NCBI GenBank assembly: GCA_001949185.1
Contig: BDGG01000002.1
Location: 2,043,826-2,107,825 of the forward strand
Direction: 5' to 3'
Length of the DNA: 64,000 nucleotides
Source of the DNA: Ramazzottius varieornatus
Lineage: Eukaryota > Tardigrada > Eutardigrada > Parachela > Ramazzottiidae
In this document: positions 50,093 to 60,426 of the stretch, piece after piece
Layout: each line of letters opens with the position of its first letter
How positions within the stretch are numbered: the stretch's first letter is position 1
Made by a program: the position numbers and the translations under genes
Notes under the pieces: model-generated
The model's input: only the letters and a program-made list of their open reading frames with translations
Told to the model about the DNA's origin: nothing
Databases searched by the model: none

Positions 50093-51984
50093 CTACAGTT
50101 CCATTTTATAAACTCTGGCTTTCTTGAACGGTTTCAGCTTCTGTTTCGGGTCTTCCACATCTTCTTGATTGTAGCTTTCCTCCATGCTGAGCACCTGCTC
50201 TTGTTCTTGCATGTCTCGGAACTCGCCTTCCACAGCCTCCAAGACGATCTCTTTCAGCTTGGCGATTTCCGGCGCTTCCAGCATTTCCAGCAGTGCAGCG
50301 TTAGGACCCGCTGCTTCGCCGACAATCTGGACATTGATCGGCGCACCCATATCACCCAGTCGTTGTTCAATGCTCCGTTGAATGTCACGTCGTCGTCGCT
50401 GAGCGGGATTCATGTCGGCCAAGACGTCGTCCAGGTTCCGTGCGCGCGATCTGGGCTGCTGACCGAATATGGAGTTCATCAGATCGGCCATTTCTTGTTC
50501 GGTCTGTTTCGTGGAAGGTTTGATGACGGTGGAAGATGAAAGACGCTTTATGCGAGGCTTGAAAGCCATCGCTGAACCCGGCTTTGCCAATGCTGCAGAC
50601 AATAAACAGTGAGGACACCTTTGGCAAAATCAGCTGTCTGACGTAATGACATACCACGCAAAAGAGGACGTCACACAATTGGTTCTACTACTGAGGCTAA
50701 CACGCGTTAGATAAGCAGACTCCAACACAGCAGCGTGAGCAACAAACCAATAAAAAACCAACATGCTACCGAATTTCGCACCTGGAATCTGGCTTGGTGG
50801 CTGTCCTTCCGTCCACTTCTTCGCTTCTGCTTTACTGGCAATCTCTGCTTCGACTTTTGCATTCTTTTCTTTCACGGTCTTCTTCGCCACTTTGGGGTTG
50901 CAGACGATCTGGCCGATCTGCTTGGGCTGTTTGTTAAAGTAGTCGAGGCGGCAGAGTCTTTTGGTGAAGATGGTCACTTCATAAATGCAAGACGAGGTCT
51001 CCTCCACTTTCAGGATGGCATCACGGATACCCACCATGTTGGCGTTGCACAACAGCTTTACTTTAGCCTCTCGAGGCTTCCCGATAACATCACACATGGC
51101 GCCGTTACGGTAATACTGGATGTGTTGCCTGTCGGGCTTCCTCAGCGCTTCCTGCAAACACGGAAGTCAATCACGATACGTCAATCAACTCAGTTGCCCA
51201 ACCAAAACAATCAATCAATAAACAATATTCGGAAAAGAATTTCGGAATATCTCGCACTCTTCACGAAGAAAATTCCATCTTTAAAGCAGCCAGTTAGTAA
51301 TTTTAACATTCCTGTGGATAAAAAGGAAAAACAAACCTTGGCGGTAACATTATCCCAGTTGAACTCCTCATTAAAGTATCCCAGTGTAATGACAGGTTCC
51401 TTGATAACGCCGTTTTCCACATGGAACTGAGTGATATCTTTGTGGAAACAGAATTCGTAATGCCACCATCCGTTTGTTGGCTGTCGAAAATTTTCAAAGA
51501 TGAAGAGAGCGAGTATCCCTGCAGAGAAATCATATCAAATTCTGGGGGAGTTTTTACCATGCGGATACAGTCGCTGGCGGCCATCTGGGACTGGACAGAG
51601 GCTCCGTCAGGCAGGAGCGAAGTGACAACCTCGGCTGTTGTCATATTGAATTCCTCCTTCACCGACTGATTCCGTACTTCGGGGACGGAGCAAACAAACG
51701 GCTGGCCTTTTTTGTTTTGCATAATGACAGTTCGTTTCTAGAAGGAAAAAAGTTAGAGTCTTTGACCATCGCGAGAAAAACAAGCAACCAGAAGTAGAAA
51801 CATCCGTACACGTCAGCATCAATCGACAATCAATGGACTGACTCACGTGCTGAACGTCGCCGACCAGCTGCATCGTCTTTTCCTTCGGTCCAATAGTAAT
51901 CCGGTAGGTGCCATCATCCCCAAAGGAAGCGGCAGAGTAGGTAGTGCCAATTAGAACGAAAAAATGGAAGCAGAAGTAAATCAT
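50093..51984 (-). CDS. OS9: OS-9, ER-associated degradation lectin
   Basis: OS-9 binds trimmed mannose glycans in the ER lumen and hands misfolded glycoproteins to the SEL1L-HRD1 ubiquitin ligase. Exons 51984-51847, 51737-51558, 51480-51337, 51151-50782 and 50592-50093 join in phase to 443 residues, shorter than human OS-9 (667). A signal peptide (MIYFCFHFFVLIGTTYSAAS) begins the protein. The mannose-6-phosphate-receptor-homology domain contains the double-Trp motif (GWWHYEFCF), a Gln in ITQFH, the Arg in GKPREAKVKL and Glu plus Tyr in VEETSSCIYEV, so the known sugar-binding residues are present. The C-terminus (APINVQIVGEAAGP, KLKEIVLEAVEGE) matches the short conserved OS-9 tail domain. No KDEL signal is seen, as in other OS-9 proteins. 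ERLEC1 is less likely because there is only one such domain. Confidence 0.88.
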
Positions 51985-53150
51985 GGCCAGAGATTTTCCG
52001 TCATCTCCTGGGGACAAATCTGCTCCTGCTTTTGACTTTTTGACCAGTGTTCACTGTGTTCGGCAGGTAAACATTACTGTACGTGAAACATAGAATGGCC
52101 CGTCAGAAGCGCTGAGTCGTATAGAGGTAACATCATCCGTGACGAATTCCAGTGACTGGATTAGCTGCTTAGAAAACAAAATTAGCAAATTACATGGCTT
52201 GACTTAGCATTGATTTAAAGAGCCTATTTTATTTAATAAATGATTTCGATCGAGGAACTAGGTTTCCGTCAGGTCCCAAGCGCGCGTCAGCCAGTCTCCT
52301 TGTGGACCAATGGTCCATGAGATTTTCCGGCCCACAATGGTAAAAGCAAGTCTCTGTCCAATAGATTTCGGGCAATTTAACACAGGGGTCCAGATTTATA
52401 ATAGGGGTCCAGACTCCTTGGTATTAGGGGGGCCCTCAAGCTGGTCCATGAAATTTTTTTCAGGCTTCCCTGGCCACATAGTCCGGTTCGTCAGATTTTC
52501 GGGCCTCGACACGCGTTTGCGTCAGGCTAAACTGGCCAAACTGCTTTTGAATTCCGAGACAATTTGAGTCAAAAATTCTAACGATAAGTTGTAAAGTTGT
52601 GCAACTCATTCAAGTTAATACAAATTGAGTTAATTAACACTCGACCGAAGACCGAACCGTACCATTCGCACGGGACGACAGTACTGTTGTACGAGCGGAC
52701 AGTGTACCTAGTGTAACGGCGTACCAAGAAGTCGAGGACCCAACCGGAAGTTCTGCTGATCGGACCTTCCTTTTCCGAAACCTCGGTTTTCGGAACCGCT
52801 GGGTTACCGCCTTTCAGGTTCGATCTTGTTCCGGGGCAGGTTAAAAAGTTAACAAAAGTTCCCTGATAATGCATTCAATTGTGTAAATTAACATGAAATC
52901 AGGCAGCTTGTCTGCAAGCTTGCCTGGAGCAAAGAACAAGACACGTATTGCCCGCCGCAGGACAAACGATTTCGAGATTTCGAGCCATGGTTTTTCTGCA
53001 CAATCTCACAAAGACGCCGACCCAACGAGCCTTTCCGAAAGACTTTATGCCTATTGCTAAAAATGACACCTCAGTCTTCTGAAGTTCGGGTCATCTTTTC
53101 ATACTCAGTGGTATCTTACGGGCATGGATTTCAGTTTGCTGGGGAGTCCC
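51985..53150. other. Intergenic region, no supported gene
   Basis: About 1.2 kb upstream of OS-9 and of the single-exon membrane protein. A phrase GGTCCATGARATTTT occurs twice (about 52311 and 52442), and AGGGGTCCAGA occurs twice near 52384 and 52404, which may be old local duplications. No coding or RNA gene is supported. Confidence 0.45.
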
Positions 53151-53160
53151 TTTATATAAA
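53151..53160 (+). promoter_or_regulatory. TATA box of the single-exon membrane protein gene
   Basis: TTTATATAAA lies 66-75 bp upstream of the start codon. That spacing allows transcription to start about 30 bp downstream and leaves a 5' leader of some 40 bp. Confidence 0.6.
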
Positions 53161-53225
53161 TTTTTTGCCTCGTCCATAACATGCAGTGTGAATTCTAGAT
53201 AAGCCATAATTATCAAGGCATTCTA

Positions 53226-53606
53226 ATGATTGGAATCATAATCGTGGGCATCCTCGTTTTCCTATTCTTAATTATTATTCGGCGTCGCATCGTAAAATTG
53301 TTCACCTATTGGAAGAAGAACGATGAAGAGCGTGTTCCGGTCGTCAACTTTTCCAAGAGTCCTCCCACACCGGGTGGATCTGGCGATACCACAGCGCCAC
53401 TTGCAGCTGCGGCAGATGGGGCTGGCGCACTGTCACCAACCGGCGACTCTTACCAGGACGCGGATCCGTCTCAAGGAGGAAAGGTACCACACGTCACCAT
53501 CAACCTGTCCCAAGAAGGTGTACCCAAGAACAGCAAGTTCCAGCAGGCGGCGTTCCGAAGTAGTATCGATCTCGTCAAAGCGTACCTCCGATCTTTTACC
53601 GACTGA
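53226..53606 (+). CDS. Single-pass membrane protein, intronless, unidentified
   Basis: One open frame of 126 residues starting MIGIIIVGILVFLFLIIIRR. The N-terminus is a strong transmembrane segment followed at once by RRRIVKLF, so by the positive-inside rule the long C-terminal part faces the cytoplasm (signal-anchor type). The tail is Pro/Gly/Ala-rich and disordered (SKSPPTPGGSGDTT, LSPTGDSYQDADPSQGG) and ends with a more ordered SSIDLVKAYLRSFTD. A TATA box upstream and an AATAAA at 53722-53727 frame a complete small transcription unit. I do not recognise the family. Being intronless among intron-rich neighbours is unusual and could mean a retroposed or lineage-specific gene. Confidence 0.65.
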   Translation: MIGIIIVGILVFLFLIIIRRRIVKLFTYWKKNDEERVPVVNFSKSPPTPGGSGDTTAPLAAAADGAGALSPTGDSYQDADPSQGGKVPHVTINLSQEGVPKNSKFQQAAFRSSIDLVKAYLRSFTD

Positions 53607-53721
53607 TGAAAGAGGGAATTTGTGCTAAACCTTCGCCCTTAATGGTCACCTAGCCGGCAGCATAGTGTACTGTCGACCAGTCACGTATGCAGACGTTAGG
53701 GAATTGGACGGAAATAATTCC

Positions 53722-53727
53722 AATAAA
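53722..53727 (+). terminator. Poly(A) signal
   Basis: AATAAA 116 bp after the stop codon of the single-exon membrane protein gene, in an AT-rich context. Confidence 0.6.
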
Positions 53728-54225
53728 AACGACAGACTGGAATACTGATTGATATTACGTAAATGCCATTTTTTAGTGTTCAAATGTATGTGGTTTTTAT
53801 AATATCTTAATACAGTATTCGCCGTTACCGATCATTACCAGAATCGAGTACGAGTAACCAGGTGAGTTTGATTCTTGGTCACTCGAGGGTAGGTGGACCG
53901 ATTTCTGTTTATTTTACTGCTTTGACCGAGAAGCTTTTCTGAAATCGCCGGCAGCAATTGACGCCACTACCGAAGCTTTGGGTCTCTGCCGTGTTGACAT
54001 TGTCTGATTAAAACAAGCCTGTTGTTTTGCGCAGTCGAATGACGAAGAGAGACGACATTCTGTAACAAGCTGATGAAAACTTTGGCAGGTCCTTCACAAA
54101 TCTAGGGTTCATGAGTGGAACCTGCGCCAGATTGGGCCCCTTTCACTCAATCCTCTTCGAAGGGGATACTTATTAAATCAAAACCAACATTGACAAGCCC
54201 ATCTCTAGCCGCGGCTCTGTGCACA

Positions 54226-54231
54226 TATAAG
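54226..54231 (+). promoter_or_regulatory. Probable TATA box of the vasopressin/oxytocin-like gene
   Basis: TATAAG in the context CACATATAAGCAGG, about 190 bp upstream of the start codon. An initiator-like TCAGTTCC lies near 54260. Highly expressed neuropeptide genes often carry a TATA box. Placement is inference. Confidence 0.5.
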
Positions 54232-54418
54232 CAGGAAGAAATCGTTCCTCAAACCAGTCGTCAGTTCCTTTCTCTGCTCTCCCACGTCGTGTCCTTTCTG
54301 GTCGCGGAGAATTCTGTCAGAGTCTCGTTTCATTCAATTTGAATCGACGCTGCCAAACCCGAAGGCCGCAGGAGCGAAAGATTCTTCTACAGATTTCGCT
54401 GTGCTCCAGGTCGCCACC

Positions 54419-54986
54419 ATGCAGTCCCAAAGCAGTCTTGCCGTTGTCGTACTTGCCGCCATTGTTTCGCTTCAATGCATTACGGCCTGCTTCGTGACCA
54501 ACTGTCCCCCCGGTGGAAAACGATCAGTATTCAATTTCGCACCAACTCTTCGAACCTCACCACGACAGGTGAGGTACTTTATAGTGTATTTGTAGTGTAT
54601 GAATTGTGAGCGTCTGACGGTGAGCATTTTAATCGGTAGTGCATGTCCTGTGGGCCTAACGGTAAAGGTCAGTGTTTCGGCTCGAGCATCTGCTGTGGAG
54701 CGTCTTTCGGATGCCTGATTGGCACGGAAGAGAGCGCCGTTTGCCAGAAGGAAAACTACGTCAGAACGCCATGCTTCAACCGTGGGACGGCTTGCGGCAT
54801 CAACAACAAGGGACTTTGCGCTGCCGATGGCGTCTGCTGTACTGAAAGTAAGGCCTCTCAAGCACGCAGCATCTGGAAATCAGTATTACGGTGACCTATG
54901 TTTTCCACGCAGGTGGATGCTCAAGCGACGAAAAGTGCACGCTTACTTCCTCGTTGGCTCTCCGGTCCGTGTACAGCTCGCAGTGA
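54419..54986 (+). CDS. Vasopressin/oxytocin-like preprohormone with neurophysin
   Basis: The precursor encodes a secreted nonapeptide plus its carrier protein neurophysin. Exons 54419-54568, 54640-54847 and 54913-54986 join in phase to 143 residues. A signal peptide of about 24 residues (ending CITA) is followed directly by CFVTNCPPG, then G-K-R, the amidation and dibasic cleavage signal. The disulfide ring would join Cys1 and Cys6. A 20-residue linker leads to neurophysin, whose 14 cysteines are all present (CMSCGPNGKGQCFG, SSICCGASFGC, then TPCFNRGTACG, GLCAADGVCC, SGCSSDEKC). Residue 8 is Pro, not the basic residue of vertebrate vasopressins, as in the crustacean-type peptide CFITNCPPG. 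The start codon has a strong GCCACCATG context. Vasopressin and neurophysin genes typically have an intron just after the hormone-linker, as here. Confidence 0.96.
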
Positions 54987-55761
54987 CGTACTCGTTGGTC
55001 AGGAACCAAAAAATATAACGTCATTGAACCTTCCCTCGTGAAACTTCCCCCTCTTTCTTGGCAGCATCCGTTTCACGTAGAAAAAGGCTTGCGAATTAGA
55101 CTTTCCTAAGGAAAGGTGGTATTGTTGAATATTCCTGGCAATGACTGCTCGTACTGTCCAATATATGTTTTTACGAGAGTTTCCCCTCTCCCCCAACGTG
55201 GCTGCTGGCTTGAGCCCCCCTGATAACCGCTGTTTTCCGCAAAGCTCTGTTGACGGAATGATCCTTCATTTTCTGCAACTTTCCATGGCGTCCATGGTAT
55301 GTACTTTGTCGGTTCCCTGATTCCCTGGGTTATCTTTCCGAAAAGTAATACGCTAACTGACGCCAACCCTACGTGGTTTCCCGTGCAAGAGAGAGAGACC
55401 AGAGTGCCTGCCTTCTTTAACCATTGAGATCAGTCGCGATACCCTGAGTGTACTTTACACAATATCCTCACCCATCCCGAAGCTTCCTAAGTACAAAAGA
55501 AACCCCCGAATTACAGTATAAAGTGCAGCAATACGAGTCAGAAGCGTAAAAGCGACTTCGTACTAAGCGAGAACAAAAACTATACAAAAAATACTGTGTA
55601 AAAAATACAAAAATTCGGCTGAGCGAGTAAGAAAGACCGATAAGAAGAATTGGTATTTCGAACAAGAAATAAAAACGGACTGAGGAATGAGCCGTACAAC
55701 CTGAGATTCGTCCTGGAAACTCTCCAGAGTTTAGTCCTTGGCCGTCCATCATCATAAGACC
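54987..55761. other. Convergent intergenic region
   Basis: This separates the vasopressin-like gene (+) from the GADD45-like gene (-). A family of short open frames here has no domain. Nothing else is seen. Confidence 0.5.
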
Positions 55762-56737
55762 TCAGCGTCCATTGACGTCGGTCGACCACATGGTGGTATC
55801 GAAGAATGTGGGGAAGAGTGGTGGCAGGACAGGTACAACACTGCCTCGTGAGCCATACGTCACCACCGCTTCTTCGGTTTCTTCGGTGGGTCCACTTCGG
55901 GTGCTGACCAGCGCATCGTAACAGCTGCGGAAATTTTCGTCCTGCTTGCAGTCGTTGACATTGTTCTGTAAAAGCAGGCAAGTAGCGACATACTGTAATG
56001 TCAGTTGCTTTTCTGGACAGGCACGCTCTTCAAAAACGACACCACGAACCTTAATGATCATCAAATCAGTGGCGTCAGTGTTGCTGGTGTCAACCGAATA
56101 TGGATTACTTCGGTCCATCATCTGGACGATCTTCAGGAGCGAGCAAAACCCTTCCATGGAGGCCATCTAAAACAGCAAACCTCGCCGTGAACAATGCGCA
56201 ATGTACTCTAAGCGGGTTGGAAATATGGGTTAAGCTGATGAGCATGCCTTTCTCCTGCGAAAATGGCTGACAGGGCTGTGCCAGGCACGGACGTGTTCGA
56301 GATATCCATCACAATATCGCAGCAATAGAGCGAAGTTAGTTAGCTACTATACCTTGAGTAAGCGAATACTGTTCTCCCTGCAGAACGCTTCCATGAGCAA
56401 CAGGTGGACATGTTTCAGCGGATCGGTCTGCTCCTTGACATACGGGATAACACAGACCAATATGGACTGGGGGTCACTGTTATAGAAAATAAAACACAGG
56501 TTAGCACATATTCGTCATAAAATGTCTTACCGTCGCCATTAAACTGTGAAAGACGAAACATATGACAGAACTTAAATTAGAAGTGAGAATAATATCCACA
56601 GGGTGTTCTTACTAATCCAAAATTTCGAAAGAGTCACTTAAGCCCAAGGACAGTCCGTTGGAATTAATGGCCGCATTGAAGCTGGCCACTAACGCTTCGC
56701 ATACAGCTTGAATGCGCTCCTCAGCATAATCGTTCAT
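55762..56737 (-). CDS. GADD45: GADD45-like stress-response protein
   Basis: GADD45 proteins are small L7Ae-fold nuclear and cytoplasmic regulators of p38/JNK signalling, DNA repair and demethylation. Exons 56737-56613, 56476-56353, 56166-56050 and 55965-55762 join in phase to 189 residues. Aligned blocks are AEERIQAVCEALVASFNAA (first helix), GLSLGLSDSFEILDYDPQSILVC (human: VGVYEAAKLLNVDPDNVVLC), HLLLMEAFCRENSIRLLK (human: LIQAFCCENDINILRV) and DLMIIK followed by FRSCYDALVSTRS. The tail is longer than in vertebrates. The last intron (56049-55966) is 84 bp, a multiple of three and open in frame, so a 217-residue retained-intron form is possible. The chosen start is the first ATG; the frame is open further upstream without one. 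Confidence 0.75.
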
Positions 56738-58429
56738 TCCCTCCCTTGAACAGTTATGCCTTCCAAGTTTGCCAAAGCACGCAATAACAACAATGACATG
56801 TTCTTCCCAATTCCCTATGTGACTTGATCGATCTTCGCTGATCTTCAAAGAAAGATCAGGTGTCACGATTCCAACTTCAAGTTCCCATCTGAAGTTGTCC
56901 TCCGCTCCTTACCGATCCTGGCGTAGGATGAGATTGGAGATTGGCTGGTTAACCTGAAAACGGGAAGAGCTATAATTATAGCTACAGTGTGGGGAGCTGG
57001 ACAACTCCGTAAAAGAAATCGGAAGGCGAGGACACAAAGAGCACATAGCAAAAATGAATAATGGATCCGTCAATTTTCTGCTCAGCCGGTGGAAAATGGT
57101 GTAACCCCGGGGTGGGGAAAGGGCGGACCAGAGAGACTCTCTGGGCGGACGATGGTCACCGTTAGGTAAGCATCATAGCCCATGTCTCCGCACACGATTC
57201 CTGGGCAACAATGGCCGCGGTCGCGTTTACCGCTGTTATCTCCCATTTCGCTATATCCCGGGATGCGAAAAGTTGCGGAAACGTAATAATTGGCACTGGT
57301 GATGCAATTGCAAGTGACGGATTATCTTGAAGTATGATAGGTGGCGATCCAAACACTTCTCCCATATAATGGTAAGAACAGAGTTCTTCGAGTCTTTGGA
57401 GTAAACACGTCCGGAAGAACATCAACCTTTGGGAATACTTTGATCATATTCTCAAAGTTTATATGGAACCTCCGGTCTCTCCCGCATAGCCATTACACCT
57501 TGATTTACTTTACGGGAGCGATCTATCCCGCGCAGTCAAAACTCTCCGCCCGCGCAGTCCTCACCTTAATTTATTTGTAGTTTAATTAAATTAAAGCAAA
57601 ATGCCGAAGATTTGGCACGCGGTCAGCAATATGAAAATAGTTTTCGTATTGTGTATGCGTGCTGTTATGAAATGGAATGCGTAGTTTTCGGAAAACCATG
57701 CATTCCATCTTCAAAAAACGAAAACACTTTCGTTTCATGATCTTATACAGTAGTCGAGACCAATTACTACGTATACGGTGTATAGTCAGCGTGCGGTGGT
57801 GCTTCCTTGTTTTCCGTCCGATTAATCCATATTAAAAATTCAGTCGATGCGCTACCCCACGTCGAAAAGTTCACATATGCATGCCGAACGGCGCGGGTCA
57901 TGGTTTTATAATTCCATTATACATGTCTCCGCACTCGATTCCTACTCCGTAATTCGTCACCCGTGATCTGGGGAAGTGAGCTATTAGACGAAAAACCATG
58001 GTCCGTTTACCGAATCACGATAAGTATAAAACTCCACATCCCAAATCGAGTTCTGGCTAAGAGATGGGAAAATCATGGGCCACAATGCTCACTTTACGAG
58101 TATCTGTTCTGAACGAAGCACGCTTCACCGGTAGACCGTAGTTTCGGTATCTCACGAGCTTGCGGTGAAAAATCCGCTTGTGAGTGGAGATCCTTCCGCT
58201 GCATGTAGCTCTTTAAAAGCTCACCGGTTCTGTGAAATACGGTTTTGAGAGCCCGTGCGTGTGGGTTTTTGGACCTGTCAACCGAAGGCCAAGTGTCTGA
58301 CGATCTTTGCGACAACGTACTGGATGGAAAAAACCACGAAGATCGAGTCAAAGGAACATGCACGTATCGAAAGCTTAATGGAACTGAAATTCGAAAGGTG
58401 GGAGCAGGAAATGTTCGACAGTGGGGAAA
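56738..58429. other. Intergenic region, no supported gene
   Basis: About 1.7 kb. A 20-bp phrase, CATGTCTCCGCAC[A/T]CGATTCCT, occurs at about 57180 and again at 57924, suggesting an old duplication of flanking sequence. A short hairpin-like run lies near 57676-57712 (GGAATGCG and CGCATTCC-like words around TTTTCGGAAAACCA). No coding or RNA gene is supported. Confidence 0.4.
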
Positions 58430-59704
58430 TCAGACTACTTTTATATTTTGTGCGCGGTTCTTAGCTTTCCCGGATTTGGTTTTCCCACAACACTTCATAA
58501 CCTGCGCTCGACCCCAGCCGACAAATTCCCACTGATTAGTACAAATCTCCATTACATTTTTCGTTATGAAAATAAAGGTACTTTCCGTATGCTGATTATT
58601 CTTCCACATATGGATTCGGATCACCAAAAAAGGAATATTCTCTCCAAAAACATTACAAAACTGCTGCAACATACTCCAGAATAGTTTTGGGTCTTGATCG
58701 GCAAAGTTGGTGGCGCTCAACTGGTAGAAGCTTAGTGTCGGTATTACCAACTGAATCACTACGAAAGCCAAGATGGCATTCCGTACATGCAGCTCCATTT
58801 TCGGGTGCTTTTCCGGTTGCGGTTCGTCTTCGTACAGAAACTCCAACAGCTCAACGGAATCGATGATATCCATCAAGACCTGGTTCTGCATGTAACTAAT
58901 CACATTGCGTTGGTTGACCTGGGACTTCGGTACTTTGCGATGACTAGCCACCACCAAGCCGAATATGGCGGCAGTGGAGACGAAGGCCAGCTCCAACATG
59001 TTAGAACCAAAGAGAAGGTTTGCATCGAGATCGTCTCCGAAGGTTAGAAATATGACCAGCATCTTTGAAGCGAGGATGGTCGAATACAACGCCCAGCTGA
59101 TGTAGGACAAGGGAAGAGCGCCTAGGTTGTATTTCGTACGAATGGTTCCAACTCGCAGATGCTTGAGGCGCTCGTGCTCGAGTATTTCGGCTTCCCGTTC
59201 CTTGGTTTTTAGATCCTGGTAACCTTCGAACTTGTCCCACTCGGAATTCTCATCGACATCTTCTTCCTCAGTTTTGTCTTCCTCTTTCGAATCTTGAACC
59301 TTTGCGTCTTTTTGAAGGTTTTCGTCGAGGGAGTCAATATCCTCGTCCTGCACAGCGAGCATCGGCTGGAAGTTCTTGGGCTTGACTATAGGGTCTGTCT
59401 TATTGTCCCTGTTGTTGGTATCCGGATCGGTAGCAAGCTTCTTTTTCTTCCTGGTTGACTTATCGGTCGTTGGAGGTGGTTGTGGGGGAGTTTCTTCATC
59501 GGTCGTCGGGCTCTGCTTGAAGTAGCTGTCGGCGTAGATGTACGAAGCGACGAAGGCAATGAGAACCCAGACATCGCTAATGATCCAGCCCAGAGCGGCT
59601 TTACCACCATAGTATACCAGATACCAGTCAAGAAGACCGGCTTGTACCACCACAAGAATGATGCTCAATGACCGGATCAAAAGTTCCGTCCATGACTGCG
59701 CCAT
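58430..59704 (-). CDS. TMEM121-family multi-pass membrane protein
   Basis: A single open exon encodes 424 residues from MAQSWTELLIRSLSIILVVV. The frame is open 53 codons further upstream but without an ATG. Four blocks align with TMEM121: LLDWYLVYYGG..ISDVWVLIAF, SYISWALYSTILASKMLVIF, VLMDIIDSVELLEFLYEDE and STFIFITKNVMEICTNQWEF (human: [21 protein letters not shown]). At least six hydrophobic segments are present. Between the second and third lies a 130-residue hydrophilic insertion, first Pro/Lys-rich (PPQPPPTTDKSTRKKKK) then acidic (KEEDKTEEEDVDENSEWD), absent from the 319-residue human TMEM121. Function of the family is poorly known. Alternatives are other orphan multi-pass families, but the order and character of all blocks favour TMEM121/TMEM121B. 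Confidence 0.7.
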   Translation of the reverse strand: MAQSWTELLIRSLSIILVVVQAGLLDWYLVYYGGKAALGWIISDVWVLIAFVASYIYADSYFKQSPTTDEETPPQPPPTTDKSTRKKKKLATDPDTNNRDNKTDPIVKPKNFQPMLAVQDEDIDSLDENLQKDAKVQDSKEEDKTEEEDVDENSEWDKFEGYQDLKTKEREAEILEHERLKHLRVGTIRTKYNLGALPLSYISWALYSTILASKMLVIFLTFGDDLDANLLFGSNMLELAFVSTAAIFGLVVASHRKVPKSQVNQRNVISYMQNQVLMDIIDSVELLEFLYEDEPQPEKHPKMELHVRNAILAFVVIQLVIPTLSFYQLSATNFADQDPKLFWSMLQQFCNVFGENIPFLVIRIHMWKNNQHTESTFIFITKNVMEICTNQWEFVGWGRAQVMKCCGKTKSGKAKNRAQNIKVV

Positions 59705-60426
59705 GCCTGCAGCTCGCGGTACGTATATCCCTCCGGCAGAACGAACGACAACGAATGATGGGTTAACTTTCCACAGTATCTTCTCATAGAATAACCACCA
59801 TACTGGTTCTTTGGCCCATGAAAATTTCACACCGAAACAGGGCTGGGAGAAATTCCGACACAACTAATGTTTCTACTTTTTGATGCGATGCGGAATACTG
59901 TGTTCCGAAACCACGTACAGCACCAACGATCGATCGAAGGCGCAAATCAAACCATGCGCGACGAGGACCGAGTCATTGCGGAAACGTAACAGGTGTAGCG
60001 CAGCACGTGGAGTACTTATGGCTCTGTGCAGGTGTACGAGCGTTATCCGTAACGCAAACAACGACGTCTACCAGAAACCAGTTTTCGCGAAATTCGTGTC
60101 TCATTGTCTCGTACTCGCAAAACCTTTCGCTGTGCAGAGTCTGCAGACTGTTGTTTTTTTGGTACTAATATTCACGCTACATGGGTCATTCCATGAGGCA
60201 ATACGTTTTTCCGCACTCCGCTTCATATCACTCGCAGAATTATTCCAGTAGAGGCATGCCGAACTCGACCGAAGCTCCAAGAGTTATGGTCTGGAACTGT
60301 GCGTTAATCGAAGAAACAGCCATGCTCAAGTGATTAACCGACGTCTTACTTGGTCCTGAAAAAAATCCCGTCGTGGAGACAAGACGTTTGCAGCGGCTGC
60401 GCAGGTTTAACTAGATGTCACTAGAT
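59705..60426. other. Intergenic region between TMEM121-like and MFS genes
   Basis: About 720 bp with the 5' flank of the TMEM121-like gene and the 3' flank of the MFS gene. No feature supported. Confidence 0.45.
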
